Position numbers and translations under genes: made by a program. Under the pieces are notes generated by a model. That model was not told the DNA's origin, did no database searches, and was given only the letters and a program-made list of their open reading frames with translations. This document shows, piece after piece, positions 55,132-63,700 of a stretch of 64,000 bases of DNA (position 1 is the first letter of the stretch; each line of letters starts with the position of its first letter). Origin of the DNA: Paenibacillus helianthi (lineage in GTDB: Bacteria; Bacillota; Bacilli; Paenibacillales; Paenibacillaceae). The stretch is from contig NZ_LVWI01000034.1 in assembly GCF_001909055.1 (NCBI RefSeq), positions 172,383 to 236,382 of the forward strand, in the 5' to 3' direction.

Positions 55132-55691
55132 AATGGCTGCGTAAAAAAAGAGTGCTGCTCCTGCTGTTCGTTGGCTTTACAGCCATTCTGTTCTTGAGTA
55201 CGAATTGGATGTCCTGGTTTTATCCCATTTATTATAAGAATGAGATCCGAAAGCACAGTCTTACCTATGAGATGGATCCGTTCCTTGTGGCGGCAATCAT
55301 CCGGGTTGAGACGAATTATAAAACCGGACGTGAGTCCAAAAAAGGCGCCATAGGTCTTATGCAGCTGATGCCGGATACCGCCAAGTGGGCGCTCGAAAAG
55401 GCCAAGCTCCCGGATGTATCGCTGGATAGGCTTAAGGAAGAGCCATCCGCTAACATTGAGCTGGGTACCTGGTATCTGTCTTCGCTGTCCCGCAAGTTTG
55501 ACGGCAACCGCATAGCGGTTATTGCTGCATATAACGCTGGCCCAGGCAAGGTGCAGCGCTGGTTGGATGAAGGGGACTGGGACGGGAGCGAGGCGGCAGT
55601 AAAGGATATTCCGATTGGCGAGACCCGTCATTATGTGCAGCGTGTCATTTATTATTATGAACAGTACACAGAGATCTATAATGAGTTCTAG
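55128..55691 (+). CDS. Membrane-anchored lytic transglycosylase (SLT domain)
   Basis: About 187 residues: basic start and one membrane anchor (VLLLLFVGFTAILFLSTNW), then an SLT/lysozyme-like domain with the catalytic Glu in VAAIIRVETNYKTGRES, GAIGLMQLMPDTA and IAAYNAGPGKVQRWL. It cleaves peptidoglycan glycan strands. The ATG at 55128 overlaps the coaE stop, which decides the start. Confidence 0.9.
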   Translation: MKWLRKKRVLLLLFVGFTAILFLSTNWMSWFYPIYYKNEIRKHSLTYEMDPFLVAAIIRVETNYKTGRESKKGAIGLMQLMPDTAKWALEKAKLPDVSLDRLKEEPSANIELGTWYLSSLSRKFDGNRIAVIAAYNAGPGKVQRWLDEGDWDGSEAAVKDIPIGETRHYVQRVIYYYEQYTEIYNEF

Positions 55692-55748
55692 AGTGCAGAA
55701 CCTTACATTTGCTGTAATTTCCTTAAGTTAGTCCCCTGGTTATGCAAA

Positions 55749-55792
55749 AAAGAAGTATTACACGACCCAAAAGTCGAATAATACTTCTTGGC
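55749..55792 (-). terminator. Terminator of the SASP gene (bidirectional)
   Basis: AAGAAGTATTA pairs with TAATACTTCTT, extended by CGAC/GTCG. It ends the minus-strand SASP gene and the plus-strand transglycosylase. Confidence 0.8.
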
Positions 55793-55810
55793 AAACTTAT
55801 GGTGAATTGT

Positions 55811-56029
55811 TTATTTGAACTGACCTGCCAGTGATTGTTCAGCCAGGGTTACAAGACGTTTAGTGATGTAACCACCGATCGAACCATTTTCATAAGAAGT
55901 TTTATTGCCTTGGTATCCATCTGGGGAGAGCGTAATACCGAGTTCTTGGGCAACTTCGTATTTCAGTTGATCCAAGGCACCGCGTGCATTTGGAGCTACC
56001 AGGTTATTGGAGCTGTTATTTTGGCTCAT
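55811..56029 (-). CDS. Alpha/beta-type small acid-soluble spore protein
   Basis: A 72-residue SASP. The conserved helices ALDQLKYEVAQELGITL and GGYITKRLVTLAEQSLAG are present, and the germination protease (GPR) site lies around YEVAQELG. It coats and protects spore DNA. Ribosome-binding site ATAGGAGGTGAACAGTA. Expressed in the forespore under sigma-G in related species. Confidence 0.96.
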   Translation of the reverse strand: MSQNNSSNNLVAPNARGALDQLKYEVAQELGITLSPDGYQGNKTSYENGSIGGYITKRLVTLAEQSLAGQFK

Positions 56030-56194
56030 TACTGTTCACCTCCTATCGGTTGGTAACTGTATTATGTGCTGGACTTGCCATCTTCATAACAATAAATAAA
56101 CGGTGATTTATGGAAATTAGAATGAGCGCCTCAAAGCCGGATTCCTTGCCGGACCGGGACGACACCTATATTGCAAAAGGAAGTGATTAAGCTT

Positions 56195-56671
56195 ATGAAA
56201 TGCCCATACTGTGATCACACGAATACCAAAGTGCTGGACTCCCGTCCGGCCAATGAAAATAAGTCAATCCGCCGCAGGCGGGAATGCGAGTCATGCAGCC
56301 GGCGGTTCACCACGTTTGAGATGATCGAAGAAACGCCACTGATTGTGATCAAAAAAGGCGGCAGCCGCGAAGAATTCAGCCGCGACAAAATCCTGCGCGG
56401 CCTGATCCGCGCCTGCGAGAAACGTCCCGTCTCCGTCGAGCGCCTGGAGGTCATCGTCTCCGAAGTTGAGAAGTCCCTGCGCGGGATCGCCTTGGCCGAA
56501 GTGGAGAGCCGTCAGATCGGCGAGCTCGTTATGGAGCAGCTCTACCCTGTAGATGAAGTCGCTTACGTCCGGTTCGCCTCTGTCTATCGCCAGTTCAAGG
56601 ACATCAACATGTTCATGAAGGAGCTCAAAGGCCTATTGTCCAAGAGTACCGGAGAGCTGGAGGGATTATAG
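56195..56671 (+). CDS. nrdR: Transcriptional repressor NrdR
   Basis: About 158 residues: zinc ribbon (MKCPYCDH ... CESCSRRF) followed by an ATP-cone (about residues 49-139, [20 protein letters not shown]). It represses ribonucleotide reductase genes by sensing nucleotides. Start at the ATG 56195 (AAAGGAAGTG upstream) rather than the TTG at 56171. Confidence 0.95.
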   Translation: MKCPYCDHTNTKVLDSRPANENKSIRRRRECESCSRRFTTFEMIEETPLIVIKKGGSREEFSRDKILRGLIRACEKRPVSVERLEVIVSEVEKSLRGIALAEVESRQIGELVMEQLYPVDEVAYVRFASVYRQFKDINMFMKELKGLLSKSTGELEGL

Positions 56672-56751
56672 GAAGCTGCTGAAGGTTATACTACGTGGAG
56701 TGAGAGCGTTCTCTGTTTAGCCTGCAAGCTGAGTGGAACTGTCCCTGTGAA

Positions 56752-56790
56752 GCAATAAGCCGCCGTACTGTAAGGTGGTTTATTGCTACT
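56752..56790 (+). other. Hairpin downstream of nrdR
   Basis: AGCAATAAGCCGCC pairs with GGTGGTTTATTGCT. The T-run is missing, so it may be a weak terminator or an RNA-stabilising structure. Confidence 0.5.
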
Positions 56791-56848
56791 CCTAAATCCT
56801 TAGGCGGACGGGCAGAGGATCACTCCAAAAACTTTTTTAACAAAAGTG

Positions 56849-56877
56849 TTGACACTGAGTCCGGAATTTTATATTAT
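56849..56877 (+). promoter_or_regulatory. SigA promoter of the tRNA pair
   Basis: TTGACA (56849-56854), 17-base spacer, TATTAT (56872-56877). It lies about 100 bases before tRNA-Ala. Confidence 0.8.
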
Positions 56878-56976
56878 ATAGAAGTCGCCTACGAAACAAA
56901 TTAACTTCTAAGTGACATGAACGTTACAGATAAAGTCAGTTTTTAGAATACATATTGTACTTCTAAAAGGCTTCAT

Positions 56977-57052
56977 GGGGCCATAGCTCAGCTGGGAGAG
57001 CGCATCGCTGGCAGCGATGAGGTCAGGGGTTCGATCCCCCTTGGCTCCACCA
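56977..57052 (+). tRNA. tRNA-Ala (anticodon GGC)
   Basis: Cloverleaf reads GGGGCCA acceptor paired with TGGCTCC, D arm GCTC..GAGC, anticodon loop with GGC, T loop TTCGATC, and encoded CCA end (57050-57052). Confidence 0.95.
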
Positions 57053-57062
57053 AACTTCATAT

Positions 57063-57135
57063 GGACTCTTAGCTCAGTTGGTAGAGCAGTAGACTCTTAA
57101 TCTATTTGTCCAGGGTTCGAGCCCCTGAGAGTCCA
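57063..57135 (+). tRNA. tRNA-Lys (anticodon CTT)
   Basis: Acceptor GGACTCT/AGAGTCC, D stem GCTC/GAGC, anticodon stem GTAGA/TCTAT around CTCTTAA, T arm CAGGG-TTCGAGC-CCCTG. CCA is not encoded. It follows tRNA-Ala by 10 bases. Confidence 0.94.
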
Positions 57136-57168
57136 TCCTAAAGAAACGGCAGAAATGCCGTTTCTTTG
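57111..57168 (+). repeat. tRNA-Lys 3'-end repeat, copy 1 (with terminator)
   Basis: Covers the T arm and acceptor 3' end of tRNA-Lys plus the terminator AAAGAAACGGC/GCCGTTTCTTT. Copies recur at 59354 (nearly identical) and 63749 (diverged). These look like attachment-site or recombination repeats. Confidence 0.75.
57140..57168 (+). terminator. tRNA operon terminator
   Basis: AAAGAAACGGCA and TGCCGTTTCTTT form a stem immediately after tRNA-Lys. Confidence 0.85.
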
Positions 57169-57210
57169 CTGTATAGGGAATTATACTGTGATAACTCCGA
57201 TGAAAGTTAG

Positions 57211-57363
57211 AGGGATAAACGTGAAGAAAGAGACCAGGGGAAAGGAAATACCTCTGAACTAACCGTGAACGGGCTAGAGAACAGAATGAAAGGTAGAAAT
57301 ACCTCTGATCTTTCCATAAGCGGGCTAGCAAGCAGAACGAGAGGTAGAAATACCTTTGATTTG
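57211..57363. repeat. Three tandem copies of the hairpin repeat (51-bp period)
   Basis: AAAGGAAATACCT (57241), AAAGGTAGAAATACCT (about 57289) and AGAGGTAGAAATACCT (about 57340) recur every 51 bases, the last two preceded by CGGGCTAG. Same family as 41281-41391. Confidence 0.7.
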
Positions 57364-57437
57364 GGAGCAATGCCGTTACCTGCGGCAATAAGATACTGGT
57401 TTCATGAGTTTGTTCTTGTTTTATGTCGTAACTTCAT

Positions 57438-57617
57438 ATGTTCTTAGATTACTTAAATAGATGTGTTGAGGACTATTTACAGTCGATATCCATAAAAGCA
57501 AATGGTATAAGAGAAGCTGAAAAGGAACTAGATCATCAATTAATTCAGAGCTATCAAATTAACGGGTTAATTATCTTCAAAATATTTGCTGTTCCCGAAA
57601 GCGGTTTCTATGATTGA
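57438..57617 (+). CDS. Small AT-rich open frame (59 residues)
   Basis: ATG FLDYLNRCVEDYLQ ... GIREAEKELDHQLIQSY ... FAVPESGFYD then TGA. It reads like real coding sequence (acidic/basic helix pattern, no odd codons) but has no clear ribosome-binding site. It may be a truncated remnant of a foreign gene. Confidence 0.35.
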   Translation: MFLDYLNRCVEDYLQSISIKANGIREAEKELDHQLIQSYQINGLIIFKIFAVPESGFYD

Positions 57618-57957
57618 TTTGTCAACCAATTCTAGAATTTGTCATTGAATATACTTTGAATATATTTTTTTAACAGTATTCAACTGTAATAAGTTTACAT
57701 AGGGATTATTTGGAAGTACGATAGAGGTATTCTTATATCAAAGATTTTCGAATACAACCGAATAAGAAAGTGCGAATTGAAATTGAATGATGTCAATTTT
57801 GAAAACAATAATGAAATTATCAAACTTGCCCGTGAGAATCAATACTCTATTTGACGAATAATAATTGATAACTGCTTATGATGAAAATTTCCACGATGAA
57901 TTTATGTAATTCTTGTATTTAGATAACAAGCTCTAAGACAAAGAGGAGTGAAGTAAT
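57618..57957. other. AT-rich gap with coding debris
   Basis: About 340 bases without an intact gene. A stretch near 57720-57860 translates to plausible protein (ISKIFEYNRIRKCELKLNDV) ending at TTTGA near 57855. Probably remnant DNA of the inserted segment. Confidence 0.35.
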
Positions 57958-58971
57958 TTGACGAAAATACAACTTCCGATACAAGAACCAATCATAACAA
58001 CATACCAACATCACGCTTTTCCCTTATCGATTGCTGCAAACCATCCAGATTTTATGAATTGGTTTTGCTCGAATTATATACAAATTAGTCTTTCTAAAGA
58101 AGATACGCTAAACCCTTTGAATTATTATTCCTTTTGGGATTATTTTATTTTATGCCCAATAATCGAAAGATTTTATATTGAAAAGGAATTAATCCCTAAC
58201 AAGAACCAGTTGGTAGATTTTTTTACAGATGCAATTGATCGTAACCTTTATGTAATAACCTATATAGATGAGTATTACATACCTAATACAAAACCTTATA
58301 TGTGCTGGCACTTTCCCCATGATGTGTTGTTACATGGACACGATAAATCAGCTAAAACGTTTTATACATCTGGTTTTAATGAAAAAGGGGTCTATTCCAG
58401 TAATAACATAGTAACCTATGATGATTTTAATAAAGCTATTGATATTGATGAACAGATGGATGATACAAAAGATTTTTCAGCATGGAACAATAAAATCAAT
58501 TTAATTCGAGTAAGATATGATTGGGAATATAAATTTCATTCATCTGCAATGAAAGAATCATTGAATGATTATCTTTTATCCACTAATTCATCAAATAAAT
58601 TTAATATGTTTAGAAATACAAATGATCATATATATGGACTAGCAGTTTACTCTAGTTTAGATCTTTTTCTTGAAAAGGTAGAAAGTTTACAGAATAACAT
58701 CGATATTCGGCTGTTTCATTTAATATGGGAGCACAAGAGAAATATGAATTTCAGAGTGGAATTCCTCATTAATAATAAAAATTATGATTTTGACAAAATC
58801 TTGTTAGATAAATTGAATAAAATTGAGAATGATGCCCTTATAATTAGGAATTTAGTATTAAAATATAATAATACTAATAATAAGAGCATTATTACAAATA
58901 TAAGAGAGAGACTCAAGCTTCTAGTGTATGAGGAAGCAGAGGTCTATAATGGGTTATTATGCTTTTTATGA
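57958..58971 (+). CDS. AT-rich 337-residue protein of unassigned family
   Basis: A 337-residue cytoplasmic-looking protein, very AT-rich compared with the core genes and so likely acquired. N-terminal half: TYQHHAFPLSIAANHPDF, FWDYFILCPIIERFYI, then YIDEYYIPNTKPYMCWHFPH and DVLLHGHD ... FNEKGVYSSNNIVTYDDF. This is faintly like the BtrH-N/papain-like proteins found near peptide-antibiotic genes. C-terminal half is helical (IWEHKRNMNFRVEFLI). TTG start at 57958 with AAGAGGAGTGAAGTAAT upstream. No partner genes are seen nearby. Confidence 0.7.
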   Translation: MTKIQLPIQEPIITTYQHHAFPLSIAANHPDFMNWFCSNYIQISLSKEDTLNPLNYYSFWDYFILCPIIERFYIEKELIPNKNQLVDFFTDAIDRNLYVITYIDEYYIPNTKPYMCWHFPHDVLLHGHDKSAKTFYTSGFNEKGVYSSNNIVTYDDFNKAIDIDEQMDDTKDFSAWNNKINLIRVRYDWEYKFHSSAMKESLNDYLLSTNSSNKFNMFRNTNDHIYGLAVYSSLDLFLEKVESLQNNIDIRLFHLIWEHKRNMNFRVEFLINNKNYDFDKILLDKLNKIENDALIIRNLVLKYNNTNNKSIITNIRERLKLLVYEEAEVYNGLLCFL

Positions 58972-59331
58972 ATGAAAATGGATAATTCATATTTTGATTC
59001 CGTTTTTTTGATTTGATCATAATTGGAGAAATTAGTAAATAATCAAGTGAAAATGAATTACTTTCCGTAATTTTTTTCCGAGATTCATGTGTTCATCCCA
59101 ACCTTGCTCTCTAACTTCCATTCTAGTGGGGCTGAGAGTTCACACAATATATTTTACAGACTCGTTTCATTTCCGGACCTTTTGGTAGCTCATTGAATTT
59201 AAAAATGCTTATTCCATCTGTGGGGATCTTCATGCTTATTCACCAAACATTAATTAAATCGAACGACAGCCGTTGAATAGCATATTCATTTAGGATTCTT
59301 AATAAAAAGCTTACAACAACATTAACCATCT
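58972..59331. other. AT-rich intergenic stretch
   Basis: About 360 bases with no open frame or RNA that I can support. Confidence 0.45.
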
Positions 59332-59379
59332 CTATGCTCAGAGCGATGAGGTCAGGGGTTCGAGCCCCTGAGAGTCCAT
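59332..59379 (+). pseudogene. Chimeric tRNA remnant (Ala centre, Lys end)
   Basis: ATGCTCAG (D-arm like) is joined to GCGATGAGGTCAGGGGTTCGA, which copies tRNA-Ala, and then to GCCCCTGAGAGTCCA, which copies tRNA-Lys. The 5' acceptor and anticodon loop are missing, so it is not a working tRNA. It looks like a recombination scar between the two genes. Confidence 0.8.
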
Positions 59380-59412
59380 CCTAAAGAAACGGCAGAAATG
59401 CCGTTTTTTTGC
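59354..59412 (+). repeat. tRNA-Lys 3'-end repeat, copy 2 (with terminator)
   Basis: Matches 57111-57168 almost base for base, including the terminator AAAGAAACGGC/GCCGTTTTTTT. It encloses the AT-rich segment 57169-59353 as a direct repeat. Confidence 0.8.
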
Positions 59413-59575
59413 TTTTTCGGGAAGCGGGAGGATGAAGCAGAAGTGGGGAACACAGATCTGTTTAAAACCACTGGTCTACTTCTTCTTAGAATAGAACGTT
59501 CATTATTTCACAAATAGTTTGTTTCATGAACAGTTGAGACAATCCATTCTTCATACCACTTGTGTCTTTCAACTT

Positions 59576-59968
59576 TCATATGTGAGGATTCCAAATTATA
59601 TTTTCTTCACCCTCCTTAATAGCTTGTTGATAATAATTAACTTTTTTTCGTAGCAACATAATTTGTTGTGTGACTTCTTGAAGGTAATCTTCTGCCAATA
59701 ATTGTTGATCTCTTATGATGTTATAGCGTTCTTCCACGGTATCTGATCCCTGTTCGCATAAATCGATGTATTGTTTGATATTCTCAAGCGACATACCTGT
59801 CATGCGCAGTGCTTTGACGATTTCAACATATTCCACGTCCTTTGAGGAAAAAAGACGTACATTCTGATGATTTCTGATTATATTTGGAAATAGCTCTTTT
59901 TTAGCATAGAACCTTACCGTATGGGGGGATAACCCTGTGAAATTTGCTACCTCATTAATGGTGTACAT
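59576..59968 (-). CDS. MerR-family transcriptional regulator
   Basis: A 130-residue MerR protein. HTH and wing: YTINEVANFTGLSPHTVRFY, AKKELFPNIIRNHQNVRLFS; then the dimerisation coiled coil (DQQLLAEDYLQEVTQQIMLL). No cysteine metal site, so it probably belongs to the YyaN/AdhR-like group sensing organic or aldehyde stress. Divergent from an SDR gene with a MerR-type promoter between them. Confidence 0.92.
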   Translation of the reverse strand: MYTINEVANFTGLSPHTVRFYAKKELFPNIIRNHQNVRLFSSKDVEYVEIVKALRMTGMSLENIKQYIDLCEQGSDTVEERYNIIRDQQLLAEDYLQEVTQQIMLLRKKVNYYQQAIKEGEENIIWNPHI

Positions 59969-59984
59969 GATATGCTCCTTTCTC

Positions 59985-60015
59985 TTGACTGAGAGTAACT
60001 CTCAGGTTGTATATT
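59985..60015 (+). promoter_or_regulatory. MerR-type promoter with 19-base spacer and dyad
   Basis: TTGACT (59985-59990) and TATATT (60010-60015) are 19 bases apart, and the spacer contains the dyad CTGAGAGTAACTCTCAG. This is the elongated, twisted promoter that MerR regulators activate. It should drive the SDR gene at 60056. Confidence 0.88.
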
Positions 60016-60055
60016 TATCATAACTTATAAATGCTTGATAGAGAAAGGATAATGA

Positions 60056-60895
60056 TTGGTGGAAAATAAGGTATGGTTTATTACGGGAGCTTCGACTGGA
60101 CTAGGGAAAGCCATAGTTTTAGAGCTAATAGCTAAAAAGTGCAAAGTAGTAGCAACATCGCGTAATCCACTAGACATAGAGCATTACCTGCCTGGCGCAC
60201 AGGAGAATGACAATCTTTTGGTTTTACCGTTAGACGTCACAAACAGTCAGCACATTAAAAGTGTTGTTGAAGCAACCAAGCAAAAGTTTGGCGGAATTGA
60301 TGTTCTTGTTAATAACGCAGGTTATGCCTACTTCTCACCTGTTGAAAATGCTGATGATCAGCAAATTGAAAATATGTTTGCTGTTAATTTCTGGGGAGTC
60401 AAGCACATGATAGATCATGTGCTACCAATTATGAGAGAGCAAAAGAGCGGAACTATTTTAAATATATCTTCTCTAGGCGGTTTACGTGCATTTGCAGGTT
60501 TCGGATACTATCATGCCACTAAGTTCGCTTTAGAAGGCTTTTCCGAAAGTTTAAGTCAAGAAGTTAAGCCCCTAGGAATTAATATTTCCTTGGTAGAACC
60601 AGGGGATTTTAACACGGATTTTGCAAGCAGATCTGCAACTGAAAATGTAAATATTCTAGAAGCATATCAAGCAACGGCAGGTGAAAATATCAAAAACCTT
60701 AGAGAATTATCTGGACACCAGCCGGGAGACCCTAACAAAGCTGCCAAGGTAATATATGATCTGGTGAATCGTGGTGATGTTCCTTTGCGAATTCTTTTAG
60801 GGAGTGATGCCTATCAGCGGGCAATGGAAAAGTTAACGGGAATGCAAAAATTATTTTCGACCTACCATGATATAACAATTAGCACCGATTATTAA
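60056..60895 (+). CDS. Short-chain dehydrogenase under MerR control
   Basis: A 279-residue classical SDR. Coenzyme loop WFITGASTGLGKAIV, NNAGYAYFSP, catalytic Ser in NISSLGGLRA, YHATKFALEGF. It starts from a TTG at 60056 with GAAAGGATAATGA upstream. The group includes YajO2/oxidoreductases often paired with MerR; substrate unknown. AT-rich like its surroundings. Confidence 0.88.
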   Translation: MVENKVWFITGASTGLGKAIVLELIAKKCKVVATSRNPLDIEHYLPGAQENDNLLVLPLDVTNSQHIKSVVEATKQKFGGIDVLVNNAGYAYFSPVENADDQQIENMFAVNFWGVKHMIDHVLPIMREQKSGTILNISSLGGLRAFAGFGYYHATKFALEGFSESLSQEVKPLGINISLVEPGDFNTDFASRSATENVNILEAYQATAGENIKNLRELSGHQPGDPNKAAKVIYDLVNRGDVPLRILLGSDAYQRAMEKLTGMQKLFSTYHDITISTDY

Positions 60896-61403
60896 AAGTA
60901 ATGGGGGATTTCCTAAAGCCATGAATGGCTGGTTGGAATATCCTCTTTTTTTGACAGGATTGACGTAAGCGCTTGGTGTGGACGCTCCGCGAACGGACCG
61001 GTGTTCCAATCGTTGATATGAACGAGACTGTCAAACGCAATTAAAAATCCAGCATATGCTGTGCTGGATCAGCAGCTTACGGCGTTCTCTCGAATTCGTT
61101 AGTGAGGAGCTTGCATCCGTCCAGATACAACTGCTGTGCAAGCCTTCTTTATTGACAAACAAGCTGTAATTGAATTTTGTTGAGCAATTCATTATTGGTT
61201 GCCGCAGCATCAACAACGAGCTTGTGGAGATTTTCAGTATTTTGCATGCGAACTTCTTGGTAGGTTTTCAACTTTCGTGTGTTCGTATTGGAGGAGGCAT
61301 CTTAGCAGGAATTGTATACAGTTGTCCTTCACTAGTCTATAAAACGCTGGGGGCTCAAAGATCATATTGACTTTCTAAAATCAGGTGGGTACAATGATAC
61401 CGA
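60896..61403. other. Gap between SDR and oxidoreductase genes
   Basis: About 500 bases with no gene I can support; short open frames on both strands lack start signals. Possibly remnant DNA. Confidence 0.4.
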
Positions 61404-61489
61404 TAGGAAACATCGTTACCGTAAATGCGCGGTACTTAACTTTCATGAGAATCGAAAATTACTTTCGAGCAACGGTAACGATGTTTCTA
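61404..61489. promoter_or_regulatory. Inverted operator pair upstream of the oxidoreductase
   Basis: TAGGAAACATCGTTACCGT (61404-61422) is repeated in inverted form as ACGGTAACGATGTTTCTA (61472-61489). Each copy is itself a near-dyad of GGTAAC and GTTTCC. The second precedes a TATATTGTAAC -10-like region. This suggests binding of a TetR- or LacI-type repressor at two sites. Confidence 0.65.
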
Positions 61490-61530
61490 TATTGTAACAT
61501 AGTGATCTTATCTTCAGGGAGGACAATACG

Positions 61531-62541
61531 ATGAAAGCTGTACAACTGACAAACGGCTTCGGCTTTGAGGAATTAACCATGACGGAACTCGACAAACCAA
61601 CGCCAGGTCCTAAGGAGGTGCTGATCCGTATGAGGGCAGCTTCTCTCAATTATCGGGATTTAGTGGTCCTCGGCGGATTAATGCCGATCGAAGTCAAATT
61701 TCCCTTCGTTCCATTATCAGACGGAGCGGGAGAAATTGTAGCCATTGGCCCAGGAGTAACCAGATTTCAGGTCGGACAACGAGTAGCAGGTAATTTTCAA
61801 CAGCGCTTCATTGGCGGCAACCCAAGACCAGGGGTGTTAGAAGAAAGTCTGGGAGGTCCGTTGAATGGAGTAGCGGCCGAGTATGTCGTGCTACATGAAG
61901 ACGGAGTCGTCCCTATTCCCGATCACCTCACTTATGAGGAGGCCTCCACCCTGCCGATCGCGGCATTAACCGCATGGAGCATGCTAATCGAATACGGTGG
62001 TTTGCAAGCGGGTGATACTGTGCTGCTGCAAGGAACAGGCGGTGTCTCCATCTTCGGGCTACAATTCTCGCTTATGGCCGGAGCACGAGTCATCATCACG
62101 TCGAGCAGCAACGACAAGCTGGAACGAGCAAAAGCTCTTGGCGCATGGCAAACGATCAACTATTCGGAGGTTCCTGATTGGGATAAGGCAGCGTTAGAGT
62201 TGACTGGCGGCGTCGACCATGTTCTGGATGTTGGAGGAGCGGCAACGATGGGGAAATCCATAAATGCACTTCGAACAGGGGGAACCGTGAGTATGGTCGG
62301 GTTCTTATCGGGCTTGACCATTGCGGAATACGATGTCTCCAGTATCTTGCATAAAGCCGCAACGGTTCGCGGCAGTCAAGTCGGCAACCGGGATCACTTT
62401 GAAAAGATGAATCGAGCGATTGCCCATCATCGTTTACATCCCGTCATCGACCGTGTATTCCCTCTAGATCGAATTGGAGAAGCATTCGCGCTCTTGGCTG
62501 AAGGGAAGCAATATTTTGGTAAAATCGTAGTCCAAATCTAA
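61531..62541 (+). CDS. NAD(P)-dependent zinc-free medium-chain oxidoreductase
   Basis: A 336-residue MDR protein. N-terminal GroES-like domain (SLNYRDLVVLGGLMPIEVKF) without the zinc-ligand Cys/His set, then the Rossmann region LLQGTGGVSIFGLQ and GGVDHVLDVGG. Likely quinone or enoyl reductase type. Ribosome-binding site CAGGGAGGACAATACG. Confidence 0.9.
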   Translation: MKAVQLTNGFGFEELTMTELDKPTPGPKEVLIRMRAASLNYRDLVVLGGLMPIEVKFPFVPLSDGAGEIVAIGPGVTRFQVGQRVAGNFQQRFIGGNPRPGVLEESLGGPLNGVAAEYVVLHEDGVVPIPDHLTYEEASTLPIAALTAWSMLIEYGGLQAGDTVLLQGTGGVSIFGLQFSLMAGARVIITSSSNDKLERAKALGAWQTINYSEVPDWDKAALELTGGVDHVLDVGGAATMGKSINALRTGGTVSMVGFLSGLTIAEYDVSSILHKAATVRGSQVGNRDHFEKMNRAIAHHRLHPVIDRVFPLDRIGEAFALLAEGKQYFGKIVVQI

Positions 62542-62635
62542 AGTCTCTCAAAATGACATTGGAGGCGCAAGCTCACCTTCGAAGCATGGGCTTACTGCGG
62601 AGTTCAGTTCGCAGGGAGAGTTTATCGGAAGCTAG

Positions 62636-62755
62636 CATGATCAGGAAGGCAAACTGTATGGCGTAACTACGGCTACAAGCCATAATGGATATTTATATAT
62701 AGGATCGGCACCCGGAGGAAGCAAGGGCGTTCACCGTGTGCTTTTAACAAAATAA
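62636..62755 (+). pseudogene. C-terminal scrap of an SMP-30/strictosidine synthase-like protein
   Basis: HDQEGKLYGVTTATSHNGYL then YIGSAPGGSKGVHRVLLTK and a stop. This is the last beta-propeller blade pattern of SMP-30/gluconolactonase-like proteins. An in-frame stop precedes it and no upstream portion exists, so it is a fragment. Confidence 0.6.
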
Positions 62756-62779
62756 GGTTGGAATCTGGGAGGGTGCGAA

Positions 62780-63568
62780 ATGAATCTGGATGATTTGGAG
62801 CTATCTTGGAATGAGAAGGAGAGTCTGTCCGGCAAAGTGGCCTTGGTGACAGGTGCTAGCAGCGGAATCGGGGCATCGATCGCCAGAAAACTGGTAAAGC
62901 GCGGCGCCTATGTGACTGTAGTGGCACGTCGACGGGATCGATTGGATGAGCTGGTACAGGAATTGCAAAAAGAGGGATTGTACGAGGTTATGGCGGTACC
63001 TGCTGATATCCAAAAGGCTGAAGAAGTACAGCATGTGGTCAATGAAACGATTAACCGCTGGGGCCGTCTTGATATTATAGTTGCCAATGCCGGATTCGGG
63101 TATCGAAGTCCTTTGGTAGAAGTGGATCTGGAAAGATGGGAGGAGCTGTACAGGACGAATGTACACGGTCTAATGTTGACGCTGCACTACGGGCTTCCGC
63201 CAATGCTGAGTCAGGGCAAGGGAGATGTCATCATCATCTCCTCTATTGCCGGCAAGGAAGTGATTGCCGGAGGAGGTCCATACAGCGCTACCAAATACGG
63301 CGTTAACGCCATAGCGTCTGCATTACGTTTGGAGACAATCGATCAGGGGATTCGCGTTACGACGATTCAGCCCGGGGCGGTGGCAACGGAATTTTCACAG
63401 GTGGCCGGGTATTCCGAGGATGAAATACGCGCGTTTGCTTCGAAAGTCCTGCCGTTACATCCCGATGATGTTGCAGAGGCGGCACTCTATGTATTGGAGC
63501 AGCCTGAGCATGTCAGCATTCCGGAACTAACCATCATGCCCTCAAGGCAAGCCCAGCGGTTCAAATAA
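62780..63568 (+). CDS. Short-chain dehydrogenase
   Basis: A 262-residue SDR: VALVTGASSGIGASIARKL, then IVANAGFGYRSP, IIISSIAGKE, YSATKYGVNAIASAL and QPGAVATEFSQV. Ribosome-binding site GGGAGGGTGCGAA. It may act with the preceding oxidoreductase. Confidence 0.9.
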   Translation: MNLDDLELSWNEKESLSGKVALVTGASSGIGASIARKLVKRGAYVTVVARRRDRLDELVQELQKEGLYEVMAVPADIQKAEEVQHVVNETINRWGRLDIIVANAGFGYRSPLVEVDLERWEELYRTNVHGLMLTLHYGLPPMLSQGKGDVIIISSIAGKEVIAGGGPYSATKYGVNAIASALRLETIDQGIRVTTIQPGAVATEFSQVAGYSEDEIRAFASKVLPLHPDDVAEAALYVLEQPEHVSIPELTIMPSRQAQRFK

Positions 63569-63700
63569 AACGATGCCCAAGTAGTAACAAAAGGTCCGTC
63601 CAGATTTGGCAACGGATCTTTTGTTTTTCCCGCCGATGATTTTATCCAGAAGCTCCCGTGCGACTGCGATACCCTATTGAACGAGGGTGCTGAATCACAT

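Noticed and set aside
61031..61216. 61-residue minus-strand open frame
   Set aside because: No ribosome-binding site, odd composition and no recognisable motif.
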